From contig VFIW01000168.1 of assembly GCA_006386115.1 (NCBI GenBank), positions 1 to 63,955 on the forward strand: DNA of 63,955 nucleotides, written 5' to 3'. This stretch comes from Globisporangium splendens (Eukaryota > Oomycota > Peronosporomycetes > Pythiales > Pythiaceae). Positions 10,224 through 22,000 of the stretch are shown here, piece after piece (the first letter of the stretch is position 1; each line of letters opens with the position of its first letter). The translations under genes and the position numbers were made by a program. Under the pieces are notes generated by a model. The model saw only the letters and a list, made by a program, of their open reading frames with translations. It did not search any database and was not told the origin of the DNA.

Positions 10224-10242
10224 TTTCTTTTTTTTTGGTAGA
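10224..10242 (+). promoter_or_regulatory. Polypyrimidine tract with AG, possible splice acceptor
   Basis: T-rich tract (tttcttttttttttggtag) just after ORF1 and 33 bases before the gag-pol ATG, also present in A2 (~49299-49314). It has the form of a 3' splice site. Splicing from a donor in the leader would remove ORF1 and put gag-pol first on the message. No donor was established. Confidence 0.35.
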
Positions 10243-10275
10243 TTACGCTACGGAAAGTCCATTAGCTCCCTTACA

Positions 10276-13200
10276 ATGAGTGGAAGGAGGGGTAGAGCGA
10301 GTGAGCGTCCATCACCAAATCCAAGACCACGGCAACAGTCGAGGAGTTCTGGTCCGGAGCATCGTCAAGATCCTGCTCCAAACCCAGACCCAGCTCCGCC
10401 TTCGACTCCAGCTCCACAACCGAGTGCGGCTCCAAGTGGTCAGTCTGCTGACACAATGTCGATGCAGCAGATGCTGATGTTCATTCATCAGCAACAACAA
10501 GTTTTCCAAGCTCAAATGCAAGCTCAGATGCAACAATCCAACTATCGATTTGAGCAATTGTTGTCATCACAGGGGGACAGGAAGAAGAAAGACCCACCTG
10601 TGTATGAAGGAAAATTTGGCGAAGATCTCGAATTGTGGATCTTTGCAACTGAAGAGTATTACTCAAGTAAAAAGCAGCTCATGCTTGAGAACTCTTCGCA
10701 TTTTGTGACAATGATATCCAGTAACCTTGGGAAAACTGTTCTTAACTGGTATCGTTCCTTTTCGCTTCAATGTGAAGCTGAAAATGTTCACAAGACGTGG
10801 GAATTATTCAAGGTTCGCCTTCGAGCTCGGTTTCGGCCGAAAGACTTTGAGTACAACCTGCGGGAGCGACTGTTTCATTTGAAACAATCTGGATCAATCC
10901 ACGAGTATGTGTCTCGTTTCCAAGATTTGATGTCGCAATCAGAACTTGAAATTTCTGATATGGAGCAACGGTTTTACTTCCAGAACGGCCTTCGCCCGGA
11001 AACTGTTGGGAAGATCAAAGAAGAAAGCCCAATGTTGCTTAAGGATGTGATTGAAATCGCCTCCAACTTTGAATTTGCACATTTTGTTGGCAAACCACCG
11101 AAGTCTACTTCGGCGCAACCCTCAGCATCCAAGTCCAAGAGGTTCAAGACAGCGAAGAAGCCTGAGAGGAGTTCCATCAATGCCAACAGGCAGGGTGATT
11201 GGAAGAAGTCTGCGACATGCAACAAATGTGGCATCAAAGGTCATATTTCGCCAGATTGTAGAACTGGTGACAAGCCGAAGGAAGCTAATCGCTATGTGAG
11301 CGGTTCATTTTATGCGATCCTTCAAGTGATGGCTAAAGCGTTCAAGGATGCCGACCACCCATCAGAAGTATCAATTTTCATCGACAATGGTTGCAGTCTC
11401 AACGGAATATCCGAAGAGCTCGCACAACGACTCGACTTAGACGTAACTGAAGATCGAAATGAAATTATGGAAGTTGATCTGGGTTTTGGTCAAACTGTTG
11501 TCCATCCAAGACGCACCGTCGAAATGAGTCTGGAAGTTCCAGGTTTTCCTGTTATGAAAACCAACTTTCAAATCATGCCAATACCAGAGGAAAAAGATGT
11601 CATCCTTGGCATGATGTGGCTGCGTGAGCAAAACCCAGAAATTGATTGGGTAGCGCTGCAATTGAAACCACGCAAAGAAGAAAAGCCAATTCCATTGAAG
11701 ACTCCAAATGTTCGGCCTTCACGCAAGATTGCTGGTCGACGAACGGCACGACTCAGTCAACAGCGTGAAATCTTCAATTTTTATTGCCAAAATGGTCATT
11801 TTGGTGAACATGGCAAGACAGATATTATCTCTGCAAAACAACTCCAGCGTGAACTTCGCAAAAGCAAAAATATCGAAGCCATATTTGTGATCAATCCTCA
11901 TGTCTCTGAGAAAGCTGAACGCTTCAAAAATCAAGGTTGGGAAGCACTTCGTGATAACCCAGCTTTCGAGACATTATTGAAGTACCAAGACACAGTCTTT
12001 CGGACGGAGTTACCAAATTCAACTCCTCCCATTCGTGAAGGCATTGAACATGAGATCCAGTTGCAACCTGGAACGAAGCCTATATCTGTAAGGCAATGGC
12101 GTCAGAGTCCTGAACAACGCCAAGTGATTATGGATTGGACCAAAGAGATGGTCAAAGCCGGAATCATTCGTCCAAGTACGTCCGCATTTTGCGCTCCAAC
12201 GTTTTGTGTGAAGAAACCTGTTGGTTGGAGAATCGTACACGATTACCGTCAACTAAATCAAGCGACCATCATGCCAGCTATCCCAATGCCAAGAAAGGAA
12301 GATACCTTCGAGGCGATGGCGGGAAGCAAGTGGTTTTCCTGTATGGATCTACTGTGGGGTTACTATCAGGTGAAACTTCGGGAACAAGATATTCCTTTTA
12401 CCGCTTTCTCAACCCCCGATGGGCTCTTTGAGTATTTAGTGACACCAATGGGACTTAGTGGAAGTCCTGGGACATTTAATCGCCTGTTACAAAGAGTTTT
12501 CAGCGATTTGCGTAATGTGATGCGCATATATTTCGATGACATCTATGTATTCACGAGAAGTGATGATGTCTCCGAGCACGTCAAAGCTCTCGACCATGTT
12601 CTCAAGCGATGTGAAGAACAAGAACTTTATATCAAGTTGTCCAAGTGCCAGTTTTGTGTGGAAGAAATTCCATGCTTAGGTGATTTCGTAGGACGTAATG
12701 GCGTTCGTATGGATCCCGACAAAGTGAAGATAATAAGAGAATGGCCAACTCCAAAGACGAAGAAGCAAATGGAAAGCTTCTTAGGTACAACCGTCTATGT
12801 TTCACGTTTTTGCCCTGACTTTGCACAATTTGCAGGTCCATTGCATGATGCAATTAAGGCAAAGAAGTCTCGTGAAGCTGTCATTCTCGATGACCGTCAA
12901 TTCGCATGTTTCGAAGAACTCAAGCGCCGCTTGTCATCACCGCCTGTGCTCAAGTTACCCGACTTTACGAAGCCATTTGGTATTCGTATGGATGCATCCA
13001 ACTTCGCGGTTGGAGGCGTCTTATTCCAAAAGGAGGGAGGGTTGGAATATCCAATCGCGTACACAGGAAGGAAGATGAAGGCTGCAGAACTCAATTATCC
13101 AGTTCGAGAACAAGAGCTGCTTGCAATCATGCATGCTCTTCGAGTTTGGCGCGTCTACTTACTCGATCGTCCATTCCTTGTGGAAACTGACCATAAGAGT

Positions 13201-14940
13201 ATCGAGACAATCCTCACGCAAAAGACCACCAATCGTAGAGTGGCACGATGGTTTAATGAACTTGCTGAGTTTCAACCGCAGTTCAAGTGGATTCCAGGAG
13301 AAAGCAACGACGTTGCAGACGCATTGTCGAGGAATCCAGACTTTGAGCATAATGCTGCTCAAGTCAGTCTGAGTGAGCTTTTGGACGCTGCTCAGAATAG
13401 GGAAATCGTAGCAAGTGTGAAAGCTACAACTACCCCTTTGAAGACTTTGATCAACAAGCGATATTCGTCAGATCAACGACTTCAAGATATCTTGAAGAAA
13501 CTCAAGAATGAGGAAGTAGTACCGAAGTACTCTTCACATGATGAACTTTTGTATTACCAAACCAAGGAAGATGAAGCTCCACGGTTGGTGATTCCAGATG
13601 ACGAAGATTTGAAGAACCGTGTCGCCTATGAGAACCACGATGTGGTCACGGCAGGTCATCCTGGATATTTCAAGACCTATGTGGCCGTACAAAAGAAGTA
13701 CTATTGGCCAAGAATGTACAAGTTCATCAAGCGATATGTGAACACTTGTGAATTGTGTCAGCGCAACAAGGCTCGTCAAATGAAGCCTCCAGGTCTTTTG
13801 AATCCACTGGAAATTCCATGTGGTAGATGGATGGATATTTCTATGGACTTTATGGTGTCCTTACCATCCACGAATAGCAATTTTGACGCTATAATGATCA
13901 TAGTTGATCGACTAACGAAGCGATCAATGTTTATTCCGACCAAGACAACTGCAAGCGCTGAAGACACAGCAGAGTTGTTTATGAAGCACTACGTGAAAGA
14001 TCATGGTTTGCCACGAACAATCGTATCCGACCGAGACACCAAGTTTACGTCAAAGTTGTGGCAACAAGTGATGACAATTATGGGAACAAAACACAATTTG
14101 TCATCAGCATTTCGTCCTCAAACAGATGGACAAACCGAGCGAACAAACAGGTTCGTTCAAGATTACCTCCGTGGTGTTGTTAATCCCTCGCAAAACGATT
14201 GGGATGACTATTTGCATCTTGCAGAATTCGCATACAACAGAAGAGTGCATTCGTCGATTGGAATGTCACCGTTTGAAGCTGACCTCGGGTATACTCCATG
14301 CATGCCAGATGATGTGGCAATGGATCCTGAATTTCGTGAACTGTCTAAGTCAGCAAAAGAATTCGTTCTGAAACAAGAGGCAATGTTGAAGATCGCACAA
14401 GACGCGATTAGTGAAGCTCAAGATCGTATGAAGTCGTATTACGACAAGAACCGACTTGTTCAAGACTTCGAAGTTGGTGACTATGTCCTTCTCGATGGGA
14501 AGAATTTGGACATTCGCCACAAGGGCTTTGCGCAGAGCAAGAAGCTTGCTCCACGATTCATCGGTCCGTACCAAATTGTGAAGAAGGTACATAAAGACTC
14601 GTATGAATTAGCTCTATCAAGAGAGCTCAAGTTGCACCCAGTATTTCACACGTCGCTCCTCAAGCCATATGGCAAAGATGAATCTCGACAGCAGAAGATT
14701 CAAAAAGTTCTACTTGCAGACGGAAGTGAAGGTCAACTTGTTAAGGCCATCCTTAACCACCGTAAGCGCTACGGGAAGATGCAATACAAGATCTGGTGGC
14801 TGGGAGAAACGAAAAACCAGTCAACTTGGGAACCGTTGGAAAATCTCAAGCAAATTCCCGGACTCATTGAACAATACTGGAGTCGAAAGAAGGGAGGCGT
14901 CTTCTTAAAAGGAGGTCATGTGACGGATGCGTCAGCTTAG
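10276..14940 (+). CDS. Gag-pol polyprotein of element A1
   Basis: Single 1554-residue frame. Residues 1-100 are Pro/Gln-rich; ~105-290 form a retrotransposon gag domain. Zinc knuckle CNKCGIKGHISPDC lies at 315-328. A protease-like segment has FIDNGCS at 368-374, where the usual Asp-Thr/Ser-Gly is Asp-Asn-Gly (D370-N371-G372). The reverse transcriptase has YFDD at 752-755; A1 has Trp694 where A2 has Arg (MDLLRGYYQV). RNase H has MDASN (D906). The integrase has an HHCC zinc region from ~1121 and a D1191, D1252, E1288 triad. A chromodomain lies at ~1487-1535 with KIWWLGETKNQSTWEP. The stop codon lies inside the 3' LTR, so the last residues (VTDASA) come from LTR sequence. The frame is complete and could be active unless Trp694 harms the polymerase. 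Confidence 0.95.
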   Translation: MSGRRGRASERPSPNPRPRQQSRSSGPEHRQDPAPNPDPAPPSTPAPQPSAAPSGQSADTMSMQQMLMFIHQQQQVFQAQMQAQMQQSNYRFEQLLSSQGDRKKKDPPVYEGKFGEDLELWIFATEEYYSSKKQLMLENSSHFVTMISSNLGKTVLNWYRSFSLQCEAENVHKTWELFKVRLRARFRPKDFEYNLRERLFHLKQSGSIHEYVSRFQDLMSQSELEISDMEQRFYFQNGLRPETVGKIKEESPMLLKDVIEIASNFEFAHFVGKPPKSTSAQPSASKSKRFKTAKKPERSSINANRQGDWKKSATCNKCGIKGHISPDCRTGDKPKEANRYVSGSFYAILQVMAKAFKDADHPSEVSIFIDNGCSLNGISEELAQRLDLDVTEDRNEIMEVDLGFGQTVVHPRRTVEMSLEVPGFPVMKTNFQIMPIPEEKDVILGMMWLREQNPEIDWVALQLKPRKEEKPIPLKTPNVRPSRKIAGRRTARLSQQREIFNFYCQNGHFGEHGKTDIISAKQLQRELRKSKNIEAIFVINPHVSEKAERFKNQGWEALRDNPAFETLLKYQDTVFRTELPNSTPPIREGIEHEIQLQPGTKPISVRQWRQSPEQRQVIMDWTKEMVKAGIIRPSTSAFCAPTFCVKKPVGWRIVHDYRQLNQATIMPAIPMPRKEDTFEAMAGSKWFSCMDLLWGYYQVKLREQDIPFTAFSTPDGLFEYLVTPMGLSGSPGTFNRLLQRVFSDLRNVMRIYFDDIYVFTRSDDVSEHVKALDHVLKRCEEQELYIKLSKCQFCVEEIPCLGDFVGRNGVRMDPDKVKIIREWPTPKTKKQMESFLGTTVYVSRFCPDFAQFAGPLHDAIKAKKSREAVILDDRQFACFEELKRRLSSPPVLKLPDFTKPFGIRMDASNFAVGGVLFQKEGGLEYPIAYTGRKMKAAELNYPVREQELLAIMHALRVWRVYLLDRPFLVETDHKSIETILTQKTTNRRVARWFNELAEFQPQFKWIPGESNDVADALSRNPDFEHNAAQVSLSELLDAAQNREIVASVKATTTPLKTLINKRYSSDQRLQDILKKLKNEEVVPKYSSHDELLYYQTKEDEAPRLVIPDDEDLKNRVAYENHDVVTAGHPGYFKTYVAVQKKYYWPRMYKFIKRYVNTCELCQRNKARQMKPPGLLNPLEIPCGRWMDISMDFMVSLPSTNSNFDAIMIIVDRLTKRSMFIPTKTTASAEDTAELFMKHYVKDHGLPRTIVSDRDTKFTSKLWQQVMTIMGTKHNLSSAFRPQTDGQTERTNRFVQDYLRGVVNPSQNDWDDYLHLAEFAYNRRVHSSIGMSPFEADLGYTPCMPDDVAMDPEFRELSKSAKEFVLKQEAMLKIAQDAISEAQDRMKSYYDKNRLVQDFEVGDYVLLDGKNLDIRHKGFAQSKKLAPRFIGPYQIVKKVHKDSYELALSRELKLHPVFHTSLLKPYGKDESRQQKIQKVLLADGSEGQLVKAILNHRKRYGKMQYKIWWLGETKNQSTWEPLENLKQIPGLIEQYWSRKKGGVFLKGGHVTDASA

Positions 14941-15281
14941 CTTCTCAAAGCTAAAGCGTGATTCGCATACGTCATTCGAAGAGATTGCAATGAACATTGA
15001 TAGCATAAAAGCACGACAGAAAACAGAAATTGCGTATCATTGCACTCAAGTTAGTGGTGTAGTTTTTATTCGTAAATGAATCCAGTACGCAGTAGAAAAA
15101 TGAAGCTAAGCGTAGGACACTAGTAAGCATGTCTATGAGGCACTCATGGCCACTGCTTTGCCACTCCATGTACGAGCAAGCGCTAGCAAACACCCTAACT
15201 ATAAATCTCACTTTCCATTTTAATTGATCCACTCAAGTTCCATTCCAAGCATCGTATCCCAAAGCGCCTACTACTGTGACA
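14919..15281 (+). repeat. A1 3' LTR
   Basis: 363 bases, preceded by a purine-rich tract (aaaaggaggtca) as expected for plus-strand priming and followed by the GAAGG target duplicate at 15282-15286. The gag-pol stop (14938-14940) lies 20 bases inside it. Confidence 0.93.
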
Positions 15282-15286
15282 GAAGG

Positions 15287-15989
15287 CATGTCCTTGAATC
15301 GTACGCACCTGAATCTTGCAGCACTGGAAGCAATTACAGCCGTCTGCAGCTTCATACTTAGCAACGATCGGATCAAAGTCTCAAAAGCCAATTGTGTATC
15401 GAACGGAACCATCATATGTCCAAGAAGCCTGTAATCCGGGGTTGAAGCCAGAACGGCCCTCCCAGTCTCGACCTAGAGCCACTGTGACGAAAACAATCGC
15501 AACGACAGTGGTGATTTGTCTTCAAGCGACGAGGAAAGCCCCTGCTCGCTGTCACCGATGGGGCCGCGGGTCGCCGACAGACCGGAAAGCAGTGACACCT
15601 ACGAGTCATTGCCAGGCTCGAAATCGTTGTCGCCGGCCCTCTCCGGTGGCTCCATGGAAGACGAGATCGCAGGACTTTCACCTCGAAGCCGTCTCTTGTG
15701 GTTTTCTCAGTATGCAGACACTTGGTTGCTCAGGCAACAACAACTTTCACCACATCGTCAGTTTCAACGATGTTCGAGCCATTCGGGCGTGATTCGGCCC
15801 TCAAGCGCTGCAGCGAAGTTCTCGACCAAACATGTGCATAGAGCTAAGCCGCTAGCGCGATGCTCATCGGCCAAGCCGTCCTTGCAAGGTTCACGTGCGA
15901 ACACTATCGCCGCCAAAGATAGCATTGCCGCCAGCAAAAGACAGATGCAATCGGGTGAATCCAGAGTTCGCACGCAGATTTACGATTAG
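15287..15989 (+). pseudogene. Host gene of unknown function, 3' part after A1
   Basis: Continuation of the gene at 8154-9076. Removing the element and one target copy rejoins the frame in phase at GGC-ATG-TCC. The frame then reads to ~15395. A GT-AG interval at 15396-15476 (81 bases, phase 0) would remove the two in-frame stops at 15432 and 15474 and continue into an acidic/serine-rich stretch (CDENNRNDSGDLSSSDEE) and a basic, Ser/Ala-rich tail ending at 15987-15989. The intron is inferred from phase and splice signals only. No family was recognised. That both flanks are still open supports a recent knock-out. Confidence 0.5.
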
Positions 15990-16091
15990 AAGTCTGGTGA
16001 GAAGCAGTATCACTAGTACAGATACATATTCATGTATAAGAAACAAAACACACAGCGCTGCTCTTGTTCGGGGTGCTGCTACTTACTGATC

Positions 16092-19000
16092 CTATGCCTC
16101 GCTTCGATTGTTGTACAGTTCGTGATGCCCGTAAAGTGACGATAAACTTGGTGCATTCTTTGTATGTGAGAAGTTAACTGCAACTCCGTCGTCATCGTCC
16201 TTCCCGTTCAGATGCATACGACAGTGTTCATCACTGTCGTCAATCTCGATCTCTGGCGTTGCCTCTTGCAAGATCAAACCGTAGGGCGACTTGATCGGTG
16301 CTGCTTGTCCTGGTCGCTTTGGGTTGTGAGCGTCTTCAAATTCGGTTGCAATATCTTGAAGACTAGCAATGGTCGCATCGACTTCATCGTCTTGATTCGC
16401 AGTATTGGCAGATCTCTTACTTTCTCGTACTTCTTCTGCCAATGATGCCGACGATGAATGACTCGCAGCTGCATCGGATTTCTTGCTAGTGGGGAAGAGC
16501 ACACAGCCAAACGATTGCTCTATGGCCTCAAACAATGTTCTAACATCTTGCGCAAGTTGAATCTCGTCGCCAGTATTGTCTGCAGACTCATTGCGACGAA
16601 TGCTGCCACTTGGATCAAGGTAGCTGGCAAGCCAATTGGTGATCCAACCAGCTTGTTCACCGATCTCGACGTCATGCTTGAAAAGGTGTTGGAGGAACGG
16701 TGAATCTTTTGTCCGATTGACAGTAAATTCGAGAAGCAGGAATGAGTACTTGTGGAGAGTGCGATGGTCTTTGTAATACGCAGCAGCCTCAAGAATACCT
16801 CGAGTCGGGGAAAAAAGATGTTTGTGGATGGGAGCACGGTCCACAAAAGCTGAAAGGTCCGATGCGCTGTGAACTTCGTTCTCCTCGGAATCCAGAAGAA
16901 AGTCAAAAACTCGCAAAAGTTTCTCCAGTTGGGTGGCTTTCACATCTTCTAGCACTGCAATCAAGAGTGAAAGCAATTTGTCGCGCTGGGAATGACTGCC
17001 TCGGTGGATTGCTGCAACGATGGCGGGGGCAAGCATATCCTCGAAGCTGTACCTCAATATATTCGTCAACGCGACTTGGCTCATCAACAAACTGATGTCA
17101 AACAAAGATTCAAGTTCTTTCGCTTGACTCGATTGCGAGGAGCATTTATCGGATGACTGGGTTCGCTGGAGCAGCTCTTTGAGAATACTTCTCTCCTGTG
17201 TAAACGTGCATGAGCGAATCCGATCCACACCAAGTGCTTCCAACAATCGCGACGGAGATGCATTTAAAGATGACGCTGAAAATGTTGAATGTGTACTCCC
17301 GGAGCTCTTTCGAGAAGGAAGCTCCCCTTGAAGGGCAAACAAGAATCGGTCCAGATACTGCACCTTCGCAGCGAACATTTGACGCGTCACCTCGCGCTCC
17401 TTCGAGTGATCCTCAAACGCATGGCAGACGCAGTTTTCTAGAAACGTGCCAATACGCGTTTGCGCAGTTATGATTGTCGACGACGGAAGAATGAACACGC
17501 CACCAGTGGTTGAATCGGTCAGCTCAATCTCTTGTTCGCGATCATTAAACAAAATCAGGGCAGCTCTGTAAAAACTGGTCAGTACCACGTACGCCGGCTC
17601 ATTTTCGTCAAGGTCGTTCAATTCCAGATGATCCAAAACAGATACAATTTGCCGCGTCAAAATCGATACCGACATGGATAGTATACTAACGCAGCCATCC
17701 ACAAGCTCAGGATTGTTCTCACTCAGGAACATAATGTCAAAGAACCAGGTGCGGATTTCTTGTAATCCTGCTGACTCGGATGGCTTCCCTGACGGAGGAG
17801 ATGCGACTACCTGACGCAGCAGCCACGAGCTGAACAAAAATTGTTCGCTTGCGTCAGCGTTTGTTTCAGGATTCTCAGCCGATAGCCAAGTCAAAATACG
17901 TTCCACTAGCCGACCTTGAAGCTGGAAAGATGATTGGTCGCAAGTCGTAGGCAGCAGTGGAGCGATGCCAAACAAATATTGAGATCCGAGCACACTGATC
18001 CCCAGATTCGTCATCCGATGTGGCAACATAGCAATATTGCCATCCCAATCGTGAAAGTCACCAACAGCTCGCCCAGGTTCGCCTTCTACTTCGCTTGATG
18101 TGTACTCGAGTCCCAGATTGGCGAGGGCTTCGATGAAATCACCATAGTGTGGATCAAATGCATCCACAATTTCTTGAAATTGAATATTTTGCTGAGATAA
18201 TTGCCTGCTCAACGCCTGTAAGGAGTCACTTGCAGTTGAAGGATTTTGCCAGACTCCCTCCGATTGCAGAATCTTCTCTGCGTTGCCTTTGTTCTCGGAA
18301 GATACAGAAACATCATCGCGGCGTTCATACAAAAGCATATATGCGTTTCTTCTTTCCATCTGGACTTTGCTCACCCGAGATGTACCATCCCAGTGCGGCT
18401 TCGCTTCTTCTCCGCCAAAGCATTCTTCGTCCATTCTTTCGATATCGAATTCTCGAACGACTTCATCGTTAAACTCAAGCCATCGCTCGGGACGACGTCG
18501 ATCCTTGATAAACGAATAATAGTGTCCCATGTCCGACGTGCCAGAGTGAACCACGATGCCAACAAGATCATACATCGTCGATGGCTGTCCTTTCAAAGCG
18601 TCATCGATGGGTTCATTGCACTCACGCTGTCGAGGCGAATCAGGAAAAGAAGACGCCAGTCCCTCACTTGTGTACGGAAGCATATCAATCTCTTGAGGGA
18701 ACTCCAAATAATCGTTGATCTTCAGCTTCTCCATCGTATCGAAATCGAACTCGAAACGCTTCAAATGGAAAACAAGAGTTTGCGGCAGTTTCTTGATGCA
18801 AATTCGCTTGGTTTCCGACACCTTTTGCTGTAGCCGCTCACAGAAGTACGCATTTTCGCCATCAAGTGACTCCCCCTGGACGTACAAAGACAAACATTCT
18901 TTCAGATGTTGCTTTTTGGACACCTCCAGGCTCAATGCAAAGAATCGCTCTTCTCGCTCCGACACATATCCCTGTTGCGTGATGATTTGATTCACAAGCA

Positions 19001-22000
19001 CTCCACCAAAGCATTTATCCAGGAAATTTACAGACTGGACGTCACGTTCGCTCAAAGCGTCTGACTCTGGCGGTGTAGCCGCACGAAGACTTGTGTCGAT
19101 GCGATCCAGTAGCAAGCAAAAAAACTCGTCGGCGTCCATTTGAACGCGTAGATTGGTTGGATTTCCATCAAGATCCTGATGTGACAGAGCAAACTGAGTC
19201 GGATCGAATGATTTGAAATGCGTCAACGCCAACGACACAAACAACCGCTGGAGCTCTGTAACTTCGTCAGCCCAGGGAGAGGAACCAGTGGCTTCGGACA
19301 TACAATCAACTGACAAGAGTCCCTCGCGAAAGCTCGGAGTCATGAAAAGCTGCTGCACGAGCGCATTCATGTAGCAAATGCATCCGGGATTCACCAGACC
19401 AGCGCAATCAATCTCATTCTCGGTATCCTGTAGCAGTTCCTTGGGAGAAAAGTTCCAAGGACGCCTCTACCAATAAGACTCGCGAGGACTGATTTCTGGT
19501 AGCTGTCGTGGTGCTTCAAAATACGGTGACAACAAAAGCGCCTCACCAACCTCAACGCATAGAGGAGCCGATGAATATTGGTTGTACTCAGTAAGTTCTC
19601 CCACACCACGTCTTCATTTGCACCAAGAGCTGATGGACGCAGACGGATCATTTTGCGCAGTAACTCGTTGTTGGTTGGCAGCCTACAAATGAGTTCCCAG
19701 GTTCGCTGGGATGTCGCATCGCTCCAATCAACGAGCTGGAGCAGAGTGTCAAAGTACACACCTTCGTTTGCAAGAATTTGACTCGTAAGGCTGTACTTTG
19801 ACTTCAGCGATGCTGACCCCGACGCAGTGACAATTACACTTTGTTTACCGGTTTCTTACACCTGCTCGCCGTCGGTCGAGACTTCTTCCAGAGCCTTGCT
19901 AACATCTTCCAACGTCAAGTCAGGACCACGTTGCGGGGACACATCCTGCGGCAAGTGCAATGTTGGTCGCACACGTGTTGTTGGAGACTTCATACTGGGG
20001 TTCCTGACTGCATCAGCAACAGGGAGCTTCCAACGGGGGGGTGAGGAGAATTCGGCAAGCTCACTACTCTCGATATGCGCTGGAATTTCGCTCAACAGCA
20101 AATCATGATTCCTTTCATCATTTTGATCTGAGTCATCACATTCACCCTCATCGGGAATCGCACCCAAGAGTGCATGCTGCTGCCGAAATGTCCAGCTTGG
20201 CCGGCGAGAGACGCTGAGCAAACCAGTTTCTGACAACCCGGAACCAGCTACAGCGTTGCTGCTCGGCATCTCTTTCATCGGTGATGGGTAAATGTCCAAG
20301 TATTGCAATCGTTCTTCTAGATTTTCGAGCTGGAAAACCTTTCTTTTTGACGTCAGTTCACCGGAAGAATGCAAATGAGCACCGTGGGGGTCATCAAATG
20401 CCCCTGAGCCAGATTCATCTTCTGTGGTACCATCGCATGCGTCTAAGAAATATCGAAGCAGGTCAACGCATCTGTTGACGATTGCTACATTCTCGTCCGC
20501 TTCTTCGGTAATCGTGCCTTGGTCATTGGGTCGCTGACGTTGAAGCTTTTCAGCTTTTGATTTGGCTGACGTGAGAAACCCCATGCAAGTCTCAACAAAT
20601 TCAAGCTTCTTTTGCAAAAAGATCCCAGTACATCGTAGCGACGGCACAATTTCAAGGTAGAAGCTTGTGAGCAGTGTGATGCATTCTTCGGCCACTGTCG
20701 AGTTCACACTCCTGATTGCGAGATGCCACAACTGCTCTAAACCAATTAATGGCTGGTCGGTAGCGAGGTCTACGATTTCTCCGCCGTCGGCTGGCAAACA
20801 CCCACTCGGATCATCCTCTCTTGAAGCAGCAAAACTCTGTAATCCACCGGCCAGGAGATTTACATGGCGAAAAAGACTTTGAAAGCAACATAGCGTCAAT
20901 AGCGTCACACGGGATCCAGAGAGAGTACTGAAGTTGTTGAACAAAAGATGTTTCACCGACTCCATCGATAATAGCGATGAACGGCGATCAGGATCGTCTT
21001 CTTCAGAAAGCGCCCTCGAGGTGTTCAGGCAGAATTCAATCCATTGAAAGCACAGGGAGGCTTCATCGGTTGTGCATGCTGTCTTGATCAGCAGATGCCA
21101 CACTAAATCGAGTTGAAGTAAGGACACCGATGGACACGAGCGAGATGAGGGAGCTTGTTGGTCCTCGATAATCCATGCAGCACGAAGTGCTAGAAGGCGC
21201 ACTTTCACTTCATTCGCATGCGATGCAGGGTCCGATACCAGCTCTGCTGTATCTTGCTGAGTAGGACTGTAGTCCAGTAGATCTCCTGCAGGAACTTCAG
21301 GGTGATCTTTCTGGATATTATTCCACGCCTTGTTTTTATGCTCAGCAAGCTCGTCTGTCAGCACGTCGACGAGAGACTTCTTCTCTGGACAGTTCAGGTT
21401 TGGCAGCTGAACCTTCAGGTCAGACACCATTAGCGCAAGCTGAGCAAGGAATTTGAGCGACACCGAAGTCTGAGTCCGCTTGCATACATTGTCGATGCAA
21501 GATTAAAGGAGCACATGAACCAATTGATACGCCTTGCTTAAGCCACTTGGCAAGTCTTCGTCCACTTCTTCGTTCCATTCGCTGATATCTTTCCGTAGAA
21601 TGTCCTCCAGACGTTGCAGCGTTTGCCCAGCAAGCTCTTCGGAAACGATGCCTGATCGAACAACATCCCACATGTGAATCACGACTTGATCTCGTAGTCT
21701 GCTCTCTCCACCCCCAGTATATCTGTCGCTTAACTCATTTCGGGCAGCAATTGCTGCTAAGAGTGCCAAACGGTTGGCATCGACCACCCTTGCACTTTGA
21801 AGATGACAAAACAAATGTCGAAGCAAACGGTCATCGACAAAATCCACCAGCGCCTCCAAAATGGCTTGAACGGTAGTTCGCTGTGCCTCGTGACATTGCT
21901 GTGTCGGGACCTGGTTTACGTTCTGGGAAATGGAACTACTGCCTCTGTAGCAACTCAGGACAATGTCAAGCGACTCAGGAAGTAAACACTCCAACTCCGA

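Larger units (their letters stand above)
9077..15281 (+). mobile_element. Intact Ty3/gypsy chromovirus, family A, copy A1
   Basis: Complete LTR retrotransposon of 6205 bases with near-identical LTRs (one 1-base indel seen), a 5-bp target duplication, a 100-codon ORF1 and an uninterrupted 1554-codon gag-pol. It is about as similar as a recent sister can be to A2 at 48152-54356. Domain order gag - zinc knuckle - protease - reverse transcriptase - RNase H - integrase - chromodomain places it with chromoviruses. The near-identity of its LTRs implies very recent insertion. No canonical tRNA primer site beginning TGG follows the 5' LTR. Confidence 0.95.
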
